Source: Aquisphaera insulae (GTDB lineage: Bacteria; Planctomycetota; Planctomycetia; Isosphaerales; Isosphaeraceae). Taken from it: a DNA stretch of 64,000 bases. The notes under the pieces are model-generated. The model saw only the letters and a list, made by a program, of their open reading frames with translations, was not told where the DNA came from and did no database searches. Shown one piece after another: positions 35,220-43,609 of the stretch. The stretch covers positions 1 to 64,000 of the forward strand of contig NZ_JAALJH010000013.1 in NCBI RefSeq assembly GCF_011064615.1, written 5' to 3'. The stretch's first letter is position 1. Each line of letters begins with the position of its first letter. A program made the position numbers and the translations under genes.

Positions 35220-35282
35220 GGGATGGTTCCTCAGTCGTGGGGTGCGATACGATACCGGAGTGCGAGGCCGAGTCGTTCGGGT

Positions 35283-35594
35283 TCAGGGCGAGAGCCGCGG
35301 GCCGGTCCCGCTGGCGACGAGTGTCCGCGTGACGATCCAGGCCGCGACCGCCGTCGCCGCCAGGATCGTGAAAAACCAGTAGAGTCGATTCCCGCGAGTC
35401 AGGAAGGCCAGGGCGATCTGCTTCCGGGTCCGGGGAGTTGACACGGGCTCCTGTCCCCGCCGGGCCGAGGTCCGACGAACCGGAGAGAGCCACGGCAGCA
35501 CGGCCTGGGCGCGTTCCCCTTTCAGGACGCCCGATCGCCCGTAGAGCACCAGGACCATCATCCCGATCACGAGCAGTTCCCGGATGCCGATCAT
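35283..35594 (-). CDS. divergent TatA-like protein with a second membrane helix
   Basis: The 103-residue protein starts with MIGIRELLVIGMMVLVLYGR, close to a TatA N-terminal helix, but the FG-x-x-LP hinge reads YGRSGVLKG and the amphipathic helix is short and Arg/Ser-rich. A second hydrophobic helix follows (RLYWFFTILAATAVAAWIV), which TatA proteins do not have. GGAGG lies 7 nt before the ATG at 35594. It may be a Tat-related regulator or a fused form. It is the first gene of the TatA cluster. Confidence 0.7.
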   Translation of the reverse strand: MIGIRELLVIGMMVLVLYGRSGVLKGERAQAVLPWLSPVRRTSARRGQEPVSTPRTRKQIALAFLTRGNRLYWFFTILAATAVAAWIVTRTLVASGTGPRLSP

Positions 35595-35964
35595 CGCCGG
35601 GCCTCCCCGAATACGCACGGGCGCCCGGGCATGCCGCAAGAGCCGGCAAGCGATGGCAGGACACCATGATGAGTGCGCGTGAGGGGGAACATGCTGGCGG
35701 CACGGGCGCGGCGTCGTGATGGGGAGGGCCGACAGCTCGGCGCCAACCAGGGACCTTGGCGTCTCGACAGGGACGACGCGCGGTGGGTTATCTTCAACTC
35801 CATCCTACAGGCGGCGATCGGGGTGTCAACCGGTTTCTCGAGCCGGTAAAGGTTCGGGGGATCGATGTGTCGGGTGAAAGGAACTTGATGCGACCGGGCA
35901 GGGGCCCGCCCTGGCCGGTCGTCGAGGAGCAGCGGATACCAGGGGAGGCGGCTTCACGCGGGGC
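35595..35964. other. non-coding gap upstream of TatA cluster
   Basis: This 370-bp gap holds the 3' side of the PEP-CTERM gene and the promoter of the minus-strand TatA-like genes. A small inverted repeat ACCGG/CCGGT lies near 35830-35850. No gene and no convincing promoter hexamers were found. Confidence 0.35.
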
Positions 35965-36771
35965 TCATTCGCGTCCATGACGGCAACGAAAGAGCGAGGT
36001 GCCTCGCCGTCGGGCGCCGCATCGGCCCAGCACGGCCAGGGCGAAGGACACGGCTCCGAGTGTGATCGAGGACGGCTCGGGAACGGCGATCGCGTCCGCG
36101 ATGATGCGGCCGGGGAGTGTATCGGGCGCGGTTGCGGAGATGCTCCAGTTGTCGGTTTCGAACCCCGAGAGCGTCGTGTTGGAGTTGGACAGCACCACGG
36201 ACGTGATCGAGGTCCCGGCTGTCGCGAAGACGTTGACGTAGACGAACGGCTCCCAGATGTCCCCCGCCAGGTTGGCGTTCGGATTGTCGAAGTAGTCCTG
36301 ACCATCCGGCATCGCCTTGATGGCGTCGAGGACGAAGGAGGATCGGAAACTCCCCAGCAATTGTCCCTGGGAGTAGAAGGCGATTTCGTTGGAGCCGTCC
36401 GCGGCCGACCACCAGAACCCGAAGTACGCCTGTGGTTGAGCGAACGTGAGCGTGACCGGCTCGGCGGATCCGCTCTGGTAGCCAAGGACGAAGAAGTTCC
36501 CGGTCCCTCCGGCACCTCCCACGGGACTGGCCTCGATGGCGGCGAAGTTGCCCGTCGGCGTGGTGCTGATCTTCCCCACGGAGGTGTCGAGAGATTGATA
36601 GCCGCCGGCAGGAAATCCGTCGAAGGTCTCCGTGACCGCACCCGCAACGGACGTCGTCTGTACGTGGGGCGCTTCCACGGAGACGACGAGGTTCGCCCTG
36701 GCCGTCATGGTCGTGCCGGCCCAGGACAGCAGCACGGCCTGCACGGCGTGTCCGAATCGATGGAACCTCAT
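35965..36771 (-). CDS. PEP-CTERM exported protein
   Basis: The 268-residue protein has an N-terminal signal (FGHAVQAVLLSWAGTTMTARA), a beta-rich body (AEPVTLTFAQPQAYFGFWWS, SITSVVLSNSNTTLSGFET) and the PEP-CTERM end VPEPSSITLGAVSFALAVLG followed by a basic tail. PEP-CTERM proteins are cut by exosortase (EpsH) and placed on or near the outer surface, often with extracellular polysaccharide. No exosortase gene is in the window. The ATG at 36771 is chosen because it begins the signal sequence; an ATG at 36822 is also in frame. Confidence 0.9.
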   Translation of the reverse strand: MRFHRFGHAVQAVLLSWAGTTMTARANLVVSVEAPHVQTTSVAGAVTETFDGFPAGGYQSLDTSVGKISTTPTGNFAAIEASPVGGAGGTGNFFVLGYQSGSAEPVTLTFAQPQAYFGFWWSAADGSNEIAFYSQGQLLGSFRSSFVLDAIKAMPDGQDYFDNPNANLAGDIWEPFVYVNVFATAGTSITSVVLSNSNTTLSGFETDNWSISATAPDTLPGRIIADAIAVPEPSSITLGAVSFALAVLGRCGARRRGTSLFRCRHGRE

Positions 36772-37027
36772 TGGCGCGATGACTCCGGACTCGAGGTGTG
36801 GACTTCGGCCGGGCCGATGCAATTCAGCCCATGGCGGCGACGATGTCCCCTCCTGAATCCTGCGTCGCAGGCGGATCCGTCACGCAGAATCCTGCAATTC
36901 CACGCGCAGCCGCGTTTTCTCCGTGAATTCCCCGGGAATCTTGTGAGCACGAGGACTCACGAGTAACCTTGATCTTGCCCCCGGCTCCGACAATCCACGT
37001 CCCGTTGCCGAGGCCTGTTCAAGGGAT

Positions 37028-37343
37028 GCGTAACCCTGGGATGTTGGAAAGTGGATCCTGGCGGCCCGGAGGCGGGGTCGAGACTCGACCGCTTCTGTTG
37101 CGCCTTCCGAGGCCCGTGATGCGGCTGGGAACACGGCCCGGGCGCGGTCTGCAGCTCGCGCCGGGCTCGGCAGGAGCCTCGCCCTCCCGGGCCGGGGACG
37201 CCTCCCTTCGGGGGGGCGAGGCTCCTGCCGAGCCCCGGGCAGGCTCCGGATGTTCAAGGAAGCCTCGATCCCGCGCAACAGATCCGGGATAGGCCTCGCC
37301 CGTCGTAAGGACCAACTTTCCAACACCCCAGCGTAACCCTGGG
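37028..37343. mobile_element. MITE-like element with 13-bp flanking direct repeats
   Basis: A perfect 13-bp direct repeat GCGTAACCCTGGG flanks a 290-bp stretch (copies at 37028-37040 and 37331-37343). Just inside are imperfect terminal inverted repeats of 20 bp, 37039-37058 and 37309-37328, matching at 17 of 20 positions around the core TGTTGGAAAGT. No coding sequence lies inside; a large hairpin does. This is the form of a non-autonomous miniature element with a target duplication. No transposase is seen, and 13-bp duplications are longer than those of most bacterial IS families. Confidence 0.55.
37163..37235. repeat. large 21-bp-arm inverted repeat (hairpin)
   Basis: Two perfect 21-bp arms (37163-37183 and 37215-37235, first arm beginning GGGCTCGGCAGGAGCC) are separated by 31 nt of GC-rich loop. 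The arms are far longer than a normal terminator stem and no T-tract follows. It sits in the centre of the MITE-like element and may be its folding core, or an unrelated palindromic repeat of the BIME type. Confidence 0.7.
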
Positions 37344-37359
37344 GATCGCGGAGGATCCA

Positions 37360-37644
37360 ATGTTCGTGCAATACGGGACCTTCGTGAAGCCGGCATCCCC
37401 CGGCGGTTGCCTTGCCGCGGCCCAGCAGGCGATGAGCTCGCAGGGCCTGATCATCGTCAAGGGGGCCGACGGGGTCGACTTCGTGGTGATCGGGGGGAAC
37501 GATGCGGCCACGGTGACCGTGGTCTGCGTCCCCCAGCCCCGCGGGACGTGGGTGGTCGTCTCGGCCTCGTCGCCCGATCCGAACATCGCGGCGCAGGCAC
37601 GCGACCTCATCCGCGGGATGATCGAGCAGGCGCCCGTGGCGTGA
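37360..37644 (+). CDS. small unknown protein after the MITE-like element
   Basis: The 94-residue protein is rich in beta-type strands (IIVKGADGVDFVVIGGNDAA, TVTVVCVPQPRGTWVVVSAS) and ends with an amphipathic helix (NIAAQARDLIRGMIEQ). No family is recognised. GAGG stands 5 nt before the ATG and lies right after the second direct repeat of the mobile-like element, so the element forms its immediate upstream region. It is convergent with the GspF-like gene. Confidence 0.7.
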   Translation: MFVQYGTFVKPASPGGCLAAAQQAMSSQGLIIVKGADGVDFVVIGGNDAATVTVVCVPQPRGTWVVVSASSPDPNIAAQARDLIRGMIEQAPVA

Positions 37645-37656
37645 CCTCGCCCGGAT

Positions 37657-38970
37657 TCAACCGCCGCTCAGCCCGGTGATCATCTGGAGGTACGGCAGGA
37701 AGACGGCCAGGATGATGAACAGAACGAGGGCCCCGACCATGAGGGTGACGAGGGGCTGGACCAGGTGCCCCAGGCTCTTGACCATCACCTCCACCTGTTC
37801 GTCGTAATCCTTGGCCAGGACCTTCAGGACCTCGGGCGTCTGGCCCGTCTCCTCGCCCGACTCGAGGACGGCGATCACGTCGTGGGGGAAGCGGCCGGAT
37901 GGCCTGAGGGCGACGCTCAGCTCCTGGCCGTGGAGCACGGGGTCCTTGGCGTCCTCAACGGCCTTCCTCATCGGGACCAGCGACATCACCCCGGCGGTCA
38001 TGTCCATCGACTCCCGCATCCCTACACCGGCGTCGAGCAGCGAGGAGAGCGTCCGCGCGAACCGGCTGATGTCGAGCTTGGTGAGGAGCGGCCCCAGGAC
38101 CGGGACCCACATCAAGAGCGGGTCGATCATGGCCTTGCCACCGGCCGTCCTGTAGAAGCGGATCAGGAGGAAGGGCCCGCCGATCAGGACCAGGGCGACC
38201 GTCACCAGGCCGTAGGACTGCCTCATGAAGTCGCTGAAGGCCATCAGGACCCGGCTCGGCAGCGGCAGGCCCCCGCCGCCGCGACGGCCGATGTCCTTGA
38301 GCAGGTCCGCGAACAGGGGCAGCAGGAAGATGGCGATCAGCAGGCCGACGCACACGGACATGGTGAGCACGATCACCGGATAGATCATCGCCGTGCGGGC
38401 CTGGCGAATCATCCGCTGCCGGGACTCGTAGTAGTCGCCCATCATCCGGAGCGTCTCCGGCACGCCGCCCCGCGCCTCGGCCACCCGGATCATGCTCAGG
38501 AACATCGCGTTGAATGCACCCGGCTCGCGGGCCATGGACTCCTCGAGCGTCGAGCCGGCCTTGATCGCCTGACGCATCCGCCCCAGGACCGGCCCGAGCG
38601 CCGACATGCCGAACTGCTTCGAGAGGCTGCTCAGCGCGCGGTCGTAGTCCACGCCGGCGTTGAGGTAGGCCGCGAACTGGCGGCAGAACTGGGCGAGCTG
38701 CCCGGAGCTGACCTTGCCGAAGAAGATCCGCTCCCACCACCTCGCCTCGGGAGCAAGGGCCTCCTTGAACTCGAGGCCCGTGGACGAGGACGCCTTTAGC
38801 GTCTTCCTGGGACGGGCCGGCGATGACGGAGACTCCGAACCTTCGCCGGACGAATAGGCCGGATTCGGCCGGAATGTCGAGCCGCCCTCCGATCCCGGGG
38901 GCCGAGAGGAACCGCCGGCGGGCCGCTTCGGTCGGGGTCGAGGCTCCGGATCATCAGGCAGTCGACTCAT
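37657..38970 (-). CDS. type II secretion/type IV pilus inner-membrane protein (GspF/PilC family)
   Basis: The 437-residue protein has a disordered Pro/Arg/Ser-rich N-terminus of about 80 residues, then two T2SSF domains: FCRQFAAYLNAGVDYDRALS and later FARTLSSLLDAGVGMRESMD, each followed by hydrophobic helices (VIVLTMSVCVGLLIAIFLLP, LVTLMVGALVLFIILAVFLP). It is the platform protein of type II secretion or type IV pilus machines; no ATPase or pseudopilin gene lies beside it except the distant DUF1559 gene. GAGG 8 nt before the ATG at 38970 decides the start. It lies 106 bp after gcvPB on the same strand. Confidence 0.92.
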   Translation of the reverse strand: MSRLPDDPEPRPRPKRPAGGSSRPPGSEGGSTFRPNPAYSSGEGSESPSSPARPRKTLKASSSTGLEFKEALAPEARWWERIFFGKVSSGQLAQFCRQFAAYLNAGVDYDRALSSLSKQFGMSALGPVLGRMRQAIKAGSTLEESMAREPGAFNAMFLSMIRVAEARGGVPETLRMMGDYYESRQRMIRQARTAMIYPVIVLTMSVCVGLLIAIFLLPLFADLLKDIGRRGGGGLPLPSRVLMAFSDFMRQSYGLVTVALVLIGGPFLLIRFYRTAGGKAMIDPLLMWVPVLGPLLTKLDISRFARTLSSLLDAGVGMRESMDMTAGVMSLVPMRKAVEDAKDPVLHGQELSVALRPSGRFPHDVIAVLESGEETGQTPEVLKVLAKDYDEQVEVMVKSLGHLVQPLVTLMVGALVLFIILAVFLPYLQMITGLSGG

Positions 38971-39076
38971 CGGCTCAACCTCCGGCTGCGCGGACATTCC
39001 TCGTGGCCCGGAGTTCATCGTCCGGGCCGGAGGCGCCGAGGTCAAGGGGGCGCAGACAAATGTCCGATGCCTCCGC

Positions 39077-40546
39077 TCAGGCACTCGACGCTTCGGGCGT
39101 CCACTTCAGGACCGGGCTCTTGGCCGCCTTCACCTCGTCGAGGCGGCTGACCGGCGTCGTGACCGGGGCGTCGTGGAGCAACTGCGGATCCTCGTGGGCG
39201 ATCTTCAGCAGGACCCGGGCGAACTCTTCCAGGGTCTCTCGACTCTCCGTCTCCGTGGGCTCGACCATGAGGGCCTCGGGGACGATGAGGGGGAAATAGA
39301 CCGTGGGGGCATGGAAGTTGTAGTCGATGAGCCGCTTGCCGATGTCCATGGCGCGGATGCCTCGCTCCTTGGCGAGCGTCCGGGCGGAGGCCACGAACTC
39401 GTGCATGCAGCGGCCGCCGAAGGGCACCGGGTAGACGTGCTTCACCAGCGCGAGGATGTAATTGGCGTTGAGGACCGCGTGCTGGGCCACCCGGAGCAGG
39501 CCCTCCGGACCCTGGGAGCGGATGTAGCAGTAGGCCCGGAAGAGGACGCCGGTGTTGCCGAAGAAGGCCCGGACCCGGCCGATCGACTTCGGCCGGTCGT
39601 GGTCGAGGTAATACGTGCCGTCCTCGCGGCGGCCGACGACCGGAGCGGGCAGGTAGGGGGCCAGGTGCTCGCGGACCGCGATCGGCCCGGCGCCGGGGCC
39701 GCCGCCGCCGTGCGGGCCGGAGAAGGTCTTGTGGGGGTTGTAGTGCATCAGGTCCACCCCCATGTCGCCCGGCCGGACCACGCCGAGGATGGCGTTCATG
39801 TTGGCGCCGTCGAGGTAGAGCAGAGCACCCCGCTCGTGAATTCGCTTCGCGATCTCGCCGATCTGGGGGTCGAACAGCCCGACCGTGTTCGGATTCGTGA
39901 TCATGAACACGGCCGTGTCGTCGCCGAGGTGTCGGTCCAGGTCGGCCAGGTCCACCAGGCCGGAGGCATTGCTCTTGATGGTGATCGTTTCGAAGCCGGC
40001 CAGGTGGGCGGAGGCCGGATTGGTCCCGTGGGCACTGTCCGGGATCAGGACCTTGGTCCGGGTCTCTCCCCGGTCGCGGAAGTAGGCCGCCGCGACCAGC
40101 AGCGCGGTGAGCTCGCCCTGCGCGCCGGCCGCCGGCTGGAGGCTGACCGCGTGCAGCCCGGCGATCTCCGCCAGGCAGTCCTGCAGCTCGAACAGGATCG
40201 CCAGCAGCCCCTGGAGCGTGCCGTCGTCCTGGTAGGGATGCTGGGCGCCCAGGCCCGGCAGCGACGCCAGCCGCTCGTTCCGCTTCGGGTTGTACTTCAT
40301 GGTACAGGAGCCGAGCGGGTAGAAATTCGAGTCGATCGACATGTTCGACGACGAGAGGTTGGTGTAGTGCCGGACCACGTCGAGCTCGCTCAGCTCCGGC
40401 AGCGGCGGCGCGGTCGCGGCGCGGAGGGCCGGCGGGATCAGCGAGTCGAGCGGCTTCTCGGGGACGTCCGATTCGGGCAGGACGGCCGTCGCGCGGCCCG
40501 GTCGGCTGGACTCGAAGAGCAGAGGGGGCGGGTCGAGCTTGTACAT
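39077..40546 (-). CDS. gcvPB: glycine dehydrogenase (decarboxylating) subunit 2
   Basis: The 489-residue P-protein subunit carries the PLP-binding NPHKTFSGPHGGGGPG with the Schiff-base Lys, and hallmark segments NMSIDSNFYPLGSCTMKYNP, PDSAHGTNPASA and MITNPNTVGLFD. Together with GcvPA it decarboxylates glycine and passes the aminomethyl group to lipoyl-GcvH. The ATG at 40546 starts the normal MYKLDPPPLLFE; the frame continues upstream over gcvPA without a real protein. It is last of the gcv genes. Confidence 0.97.
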   Translation of the reverse strand: MYKLDPPPLLFESSRPGRATAVLPESDVPEKPLDSLIPPALRAATAPPLPELSELDVVRHYTNLSSSNMSIDSNFYPLGSCTMKYNPKRNERLASLPGLGAQHPYQDDGTLQGLLAILFELQDCLAEIAGLHAVSLQPAAGAQGELTALLVAAAYFRDRGETRTKVLIPDSAHGTNPASAHLAGFETITIKSNASGLVDLADLDRHLGDDTAVFMITNPNTVGLFDPQIGEIAKRIHERGALLYLDGANMNAILGVVRPGDMGVDLMHYNPHKTFSGPHGGGGPGAGPIAVREHLAPYLPAPVVGRREDGTYYLDHDRPKSIGRVRAFFGNTGVLFRAYCYIRSQGPEGLLRVAQHAVLNANYILALVKHVYPVPFGGRCMHEFVASARTLAKERGIRAMDIGKRLIDYNFHAPTVYFPLIVPEALMVEPTETESRETLEEFARVLLKIAHEDPQLLHDAPVTTPVSRLDEVKAAKSPVLKWTPEASSA

Positions 40547-40608
40547 CGTCGCTGCGAGGTCTCCGGGGGATCCGGGCGGTTGGATTGGGTCGAGAGGCGT
40601 GGCGTGGC

Positions 40609-41961
40609 TCAGGCGGACTTGAGGGCGTCCTCGTAGGCGGCGGACAGGCCGTCGATCTCCTCGCGGGTCCGTTTTTCCGTGACCGCGACCAGGATGCAAT
40701 CGGCGAGCGACGGATACCAGCGGCCCAGCGCGATCCCGCCGTGATAGCCGCCCTTGCCGACCGCGGCGAGGACGATCGCCGGATCCTTCCTCGACCTGAG
40801 GACGAACTCCTTGAGGAACGGGCCCGCGTACGCCAAACTCAGCCCGGGGACGGCGGACAATTTCTCGGCCGCGTAATGGGCCTTGCGGGCGGAGAGCTCC
40901 GCGGCCTGGCGGAGCCCGCCGGGGCCCATCGCGGCCAGGTAGATGCTGGACCTGAGGGCGAGCAGGCCCTGGTTGGTGCAGATGTTCGACGTCGCCTTCT
41001 CGCGGCGGATGTGCTGCTCGCGGGTCTGGAGCGTCAGGACCCAGCACCGCTTGCCGTTGCGATCGGTCGTCTGGCCCACGATCCGGCCGGGCAGCTTGCG
41101 GATGTAGGCCTCGCGGCAGGCCATGATCCCCAGATATGGGCCGCCGAAGCTGAGCGGATTGCCCAGCGATTGACCCTCCGCCACCACGATATCCGCGCCG
41201 TAGTCCGCCGGCCGCTTGAGGAGCCCGAGGCTGAGGGGATCGACGCTCGCGATCACGACCGCGCCCCGGGCGTGGGCCGCGGCGGCCAGGGCCTCCATGT
41301 CCTCCAACTGGCCGAAGAAGTTGGGATGCTGGAGGACGACGGCCGCCGTGTCGTCGGTCAGGGCGTCCGCCAGCGAATTCGGGTCGACGATGCCCCTGGG
41401 AGCGGGGATCGTGACGACCTCCGGCTCCAGGTGGGCGAGCATCGTCGAGGCGATCTGGCGATGCTCGGGGTGGACCGTCTCGGGCACGATCACCCGGCCG
41501 AACCGCCTAGTGCTGGTGATGGCCATGAGGATGGCCTCGGCCACGGCGGAGCCGCCGTCGTAGAGGCTCGCGTTCGAGACGTCCATCCCGGTGAGCTGGG
41601 TGATCAGCGTCTGGTACTCGAACGTCGCCTGCAGGGTCCCCTGGCTGGCCTCGGCCTGGTAGGGGGTGTACGCCGTGTAGAACTCGCCCCGGGAGGCGAG
41701 GTTGTCCACCACGGCGGGGATGAAGTGGTCGTAGGCACCCCCGCCCAGGAAGCAGACGCGTCGATTGGCCCCCTCGTTGCGTCCCAGCAGGCCGGCGACG
41801 TGCGTCGTCAGCTCGAGCTCCGTGAGCGCGGGGGGGACGGCGAGGGGCCGCTTCAGTCGAAGGTCGGCCGGGACGATGTCGAAGAGCTGATCGAGCGAGT
41901 CGAGCCCGATCGTCGCCAGCATGGTTCGGATGTCATCCGGCGTGTTCGCAATGTAGGCCAT
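40609..41961 (-). CDS. gcvPA: glycine dehydrogenase (decarboxylating) subunit 1
   Basis: The 450-residue subunit starts with MAYIANTPDDIRTMLATIGL and shows FLGGGAYDHFIPAVVDNLAS, YTPYQAEASQGTLQATFEYQ and NASLYDGGSAVAEAILMA, all typical of GcvPA. It pairs with GcvPB (62 bp downstream) to form the two-chain P-protein found in many bacteria outside the proteobacteria. The gene order gcvT-gcvH-gcvPA-gcvPB is classic for split systems. Confidence 0.97.
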   Translation of the reverse strand: MAYIANTPDDIRTMLATIGLDSLDQLFDIVPADLRLKRPLAVPPALTELELTTHVAGLLGRNEGANRRVCFLGGGAYDHFIPAVVDNLASRGEFYTAYTPYQAEASQGTLQATFEYQTLITQLTGMDVSNASLYDGGSAVAEAILMAITSTRRFGRVIVPETVHPEHRQIASTMLAHLEPEVVTIPAPRGIVDPNSLADALTDDTAAVVLQHPNFFGQLEDMEALAAAAHARGAVVIASVDPLSLGLLKRPADYGADIVVAEGQSLGNPLSFGGPYLGIMACREAYIRKLPGRIVGQTTDRNGKRCWVLTLQTREQHIRREKATSNICTNQGLLALRSSIYLAAMGPGGLRQAAELSARKAHYAAEKLSAVPGLSLAYAGPFLKEFVLRSRKDPAIVLAAVGKGGYHGGIALGRWYPSLADCILVAVTEKRTREEIDGLSAAYEDALKSA

Positions 41962-42033
41962 GTCGTCTCAGTCGCGGCCGTCGCGCCGCGGGTCCTTCTC
42001 GAGGGTGAAATCCGAAGCCACGGAGGATGGTCG

Positions 42034-42420
42034 TCAATGCTCCTCTTCGGCGACCTTCTTCTCGTAGGCGGCGTGGTCCAGGAGGTCGGAGGTGGCCGAG
42101 GGGTCGTCGATCTCCATCTTGATCAGCCAGCCCTTGCCGAAGGGATCCTCGGACAGGACCGTCAGGTCGTCGGCGACGGCCTGGTTGACCTCCGTCACCT
42201 TGCCGGAGAACGGTGCGTACAGCTCGCTGACCGACTTGACGCTCTCGATCTCGCCGAAGCCCTTGCCGGCCTTGAGGGTCTTGCCGACCTCGGGGAGGTC
42301 GATCATCAGCAGGTCGGTGAGCTGGTCGACCGCGAACTTGGAGATCCCGATCGTGGCGATCTTGCCGTCCAGGTGCACCCATTCGTGCGAGGGGAGGTAA
42401 AGGAGCGTCGTCGGATCCAT
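42034..42420 (-). CDS. gcvH: glycine cleavage system H protein
   Basis: The 128-residue lipoyl carrier has the lipoylation site K62 in GEIESVKSVSELYAP, the start HEWVHLDGKIATIGIS and the acidic end LLDHAAYEKKVAEEEH. It carries the aminomethyl group between P- and T-proteins. The ATG at 42420 has AAGGA 8 nt upstream; an upstream in-frame ATG at 42450 is less likely. Confidence 0.97.
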   Translation of the reverse strand: MDPTTLLYLPSHEWVHLDGKIATIGISKFAVDQLTDLLMIDLPEVGKTLKAGKGFGEIESVKSVSELYAPFSGKVTEVNQAVADDLTVLSEDPFGKGWLIKMEIDDPSATSDLLDHAAYEKKVAEEEH

Positions 42421-42502
42421 GGAACAGGTCCTTCGGTTGCGAGAGTCCACGCGTCAGAACGTTATTCGGTATAGTCCGGGGAGACGGTCGCGGCAATCCG
42501 CG

Positions 42503-43609
42503 TCAGTGGGCCGAGGGGCGGCGGTAGAAGGGGAGCGGGACCACCTTGGCGGGCTCCTTGTGGCCGCGGACGTCCACCTGGAGGGACGTGCCGACCTCGG
42601 CGGCGGCCGGTTCCACCAGGGCCATCGCCAGGCTCGCCTGAAGCGTCGGTGCAAACGTCCCGGAGGTCACCTCGCCGACCTTGACGCCCCCCTGGAGCAC
42701 CTCGGCACCCTGGCGGGCGATCCGCTTGCTCTCGAGCTGAAGGCCCACACGGGCCGCGCCGGGGTCCTTCTTGAAGGCCCGAAGCGGCTCCCGGCCGACG
42801 AACTCCCCCTTTTCCAGCTTCACCGCCCAGCCCACCCCCGCCGCGTACGGGTTGATCTCGGCCGAGAGCTCGTGGCCGTAGAGCGGCATGGCCGCCTCGA
42901 ACCGGAGCGTGTCCCTCGCACCGAGGCCGCACGGGAGGATGCCGTGGCCCTTTCCGGACTCGAGCAGGGCCTCCCAGACGCGTACGGCCTGGTCCGACGG
43001 GACGATCAGCTCGTAGCCATCCTCGCCGGTGTAGCCGGTCCGGCTCACGATCGTGTCGAGCTCTCCGAAGAGCCTCCCCGCGACCAGGTGATAGTATCGG
43101 ACCCCGGCCAGATCCTGATCGAAGAGGGGCTGGACCACGGCCGCCGCGTGGGGGCCCTGGACGGCGATCATCGCGGTATCCAGCGTCCGGTCGTGGAAGA
43201 CCGTGTTGGAGCCCTGGCAATACGTCTCGAGCTGCCGGTTGACGTTCGGCCGGTTCGAGGCGTTGCAGACGACCAGGTAGCCGTGCTGGTGGCGATAGAC
43301 GAGGAGGTCGTCGATCAGGCCGCCCTTCTCGTTGGGCATCAGGCTGTACTGGATCTGGTTCACGGCCAGCTTCGCGGCGTGATTGGTGGTCACCCGCTCG
43401 ATCCAGTCCAGGGCCCCGGGGCCGTCGAAGGTGAGCCGCCCCATGTGGCTGATGTCAAACAGGCCCACCCGCTCGCGGACGGCCCGGTGCTCCTCGACGA
43501 TGGTCGAGTACTGGACGGGCATGAGCCACCCGCCGAACTCGACGATCCTTCCACCGTGCGATTGATGCCAGTCGAAAAGAGGAGTCTTCAGGGAGGACGC
43601 TTCGGTCAT
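42503..43609 (-). CDS. gcvT: aminomethyltransferase (glycine cleavage T protein)
   Basis: The 368-residue T-protein transfers the methylene group of the H-protein intermediate to tetrahydrofolate and releases ammonia. Typical segments are GGWLMPVQYSTIVEEHRAVR, GLFDISHMGRL, DDLLVYRHQHGYLVVCNASN, SRTGYTGEDGYELI and the end domain KVGEVTSGTFAPTLQASLAM. The ATG at 43609 begins the normal MTEASSLKTPLFDWH; the same frame continues upstream to 44113 with unclear residues. First gene of the gcv operon. Confidence 0.97.
   Translation of the reverse strand: MTEASSLKTPLFDWHQSHGGRIVEFGGWLMPVQYSTIVEEHRAVRERVGLFDISHMGRLTFDGPGALDWIERVTTNHAAKLAVNQIQYSLMPNEKGGLIDDLLVYRHQHGYLVVCNASNRPNVNRQLETYCQGSNTVFHDRTLDTAMIAVQGPHAAAVVQPLFDQDLAGVRYYHLVAGRLFGELDTIVSRTGYTGEDGYELIVPSDQAVRVWEALLESGKGHGILPCGLGARDTLRFEAAMPLYGHELSAEINPYAAGVGWAVKLEKGEFVGREPLRAFKKDPGAARVGLQLESKRIARQGAEVLQGGVKVGEVTSGTFAPTLQASLAMALVEPAAAEVGTSLQVDVRGHKEPAKVVPLPFYRRPSAH

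Noticed and set aside
37163..37235. Intrinsic terminator
   Set aside because: Arms of 21 bp with a 31-nt loop and no T-tract fit a palindromic repeat rather than a terminator.
40547..41047. Upstream in-frame extension of gcvPB
   Set aside because: It lies within gcvPA on the same strand in another frame; GcvPB proteins start at MYKLDPPP.
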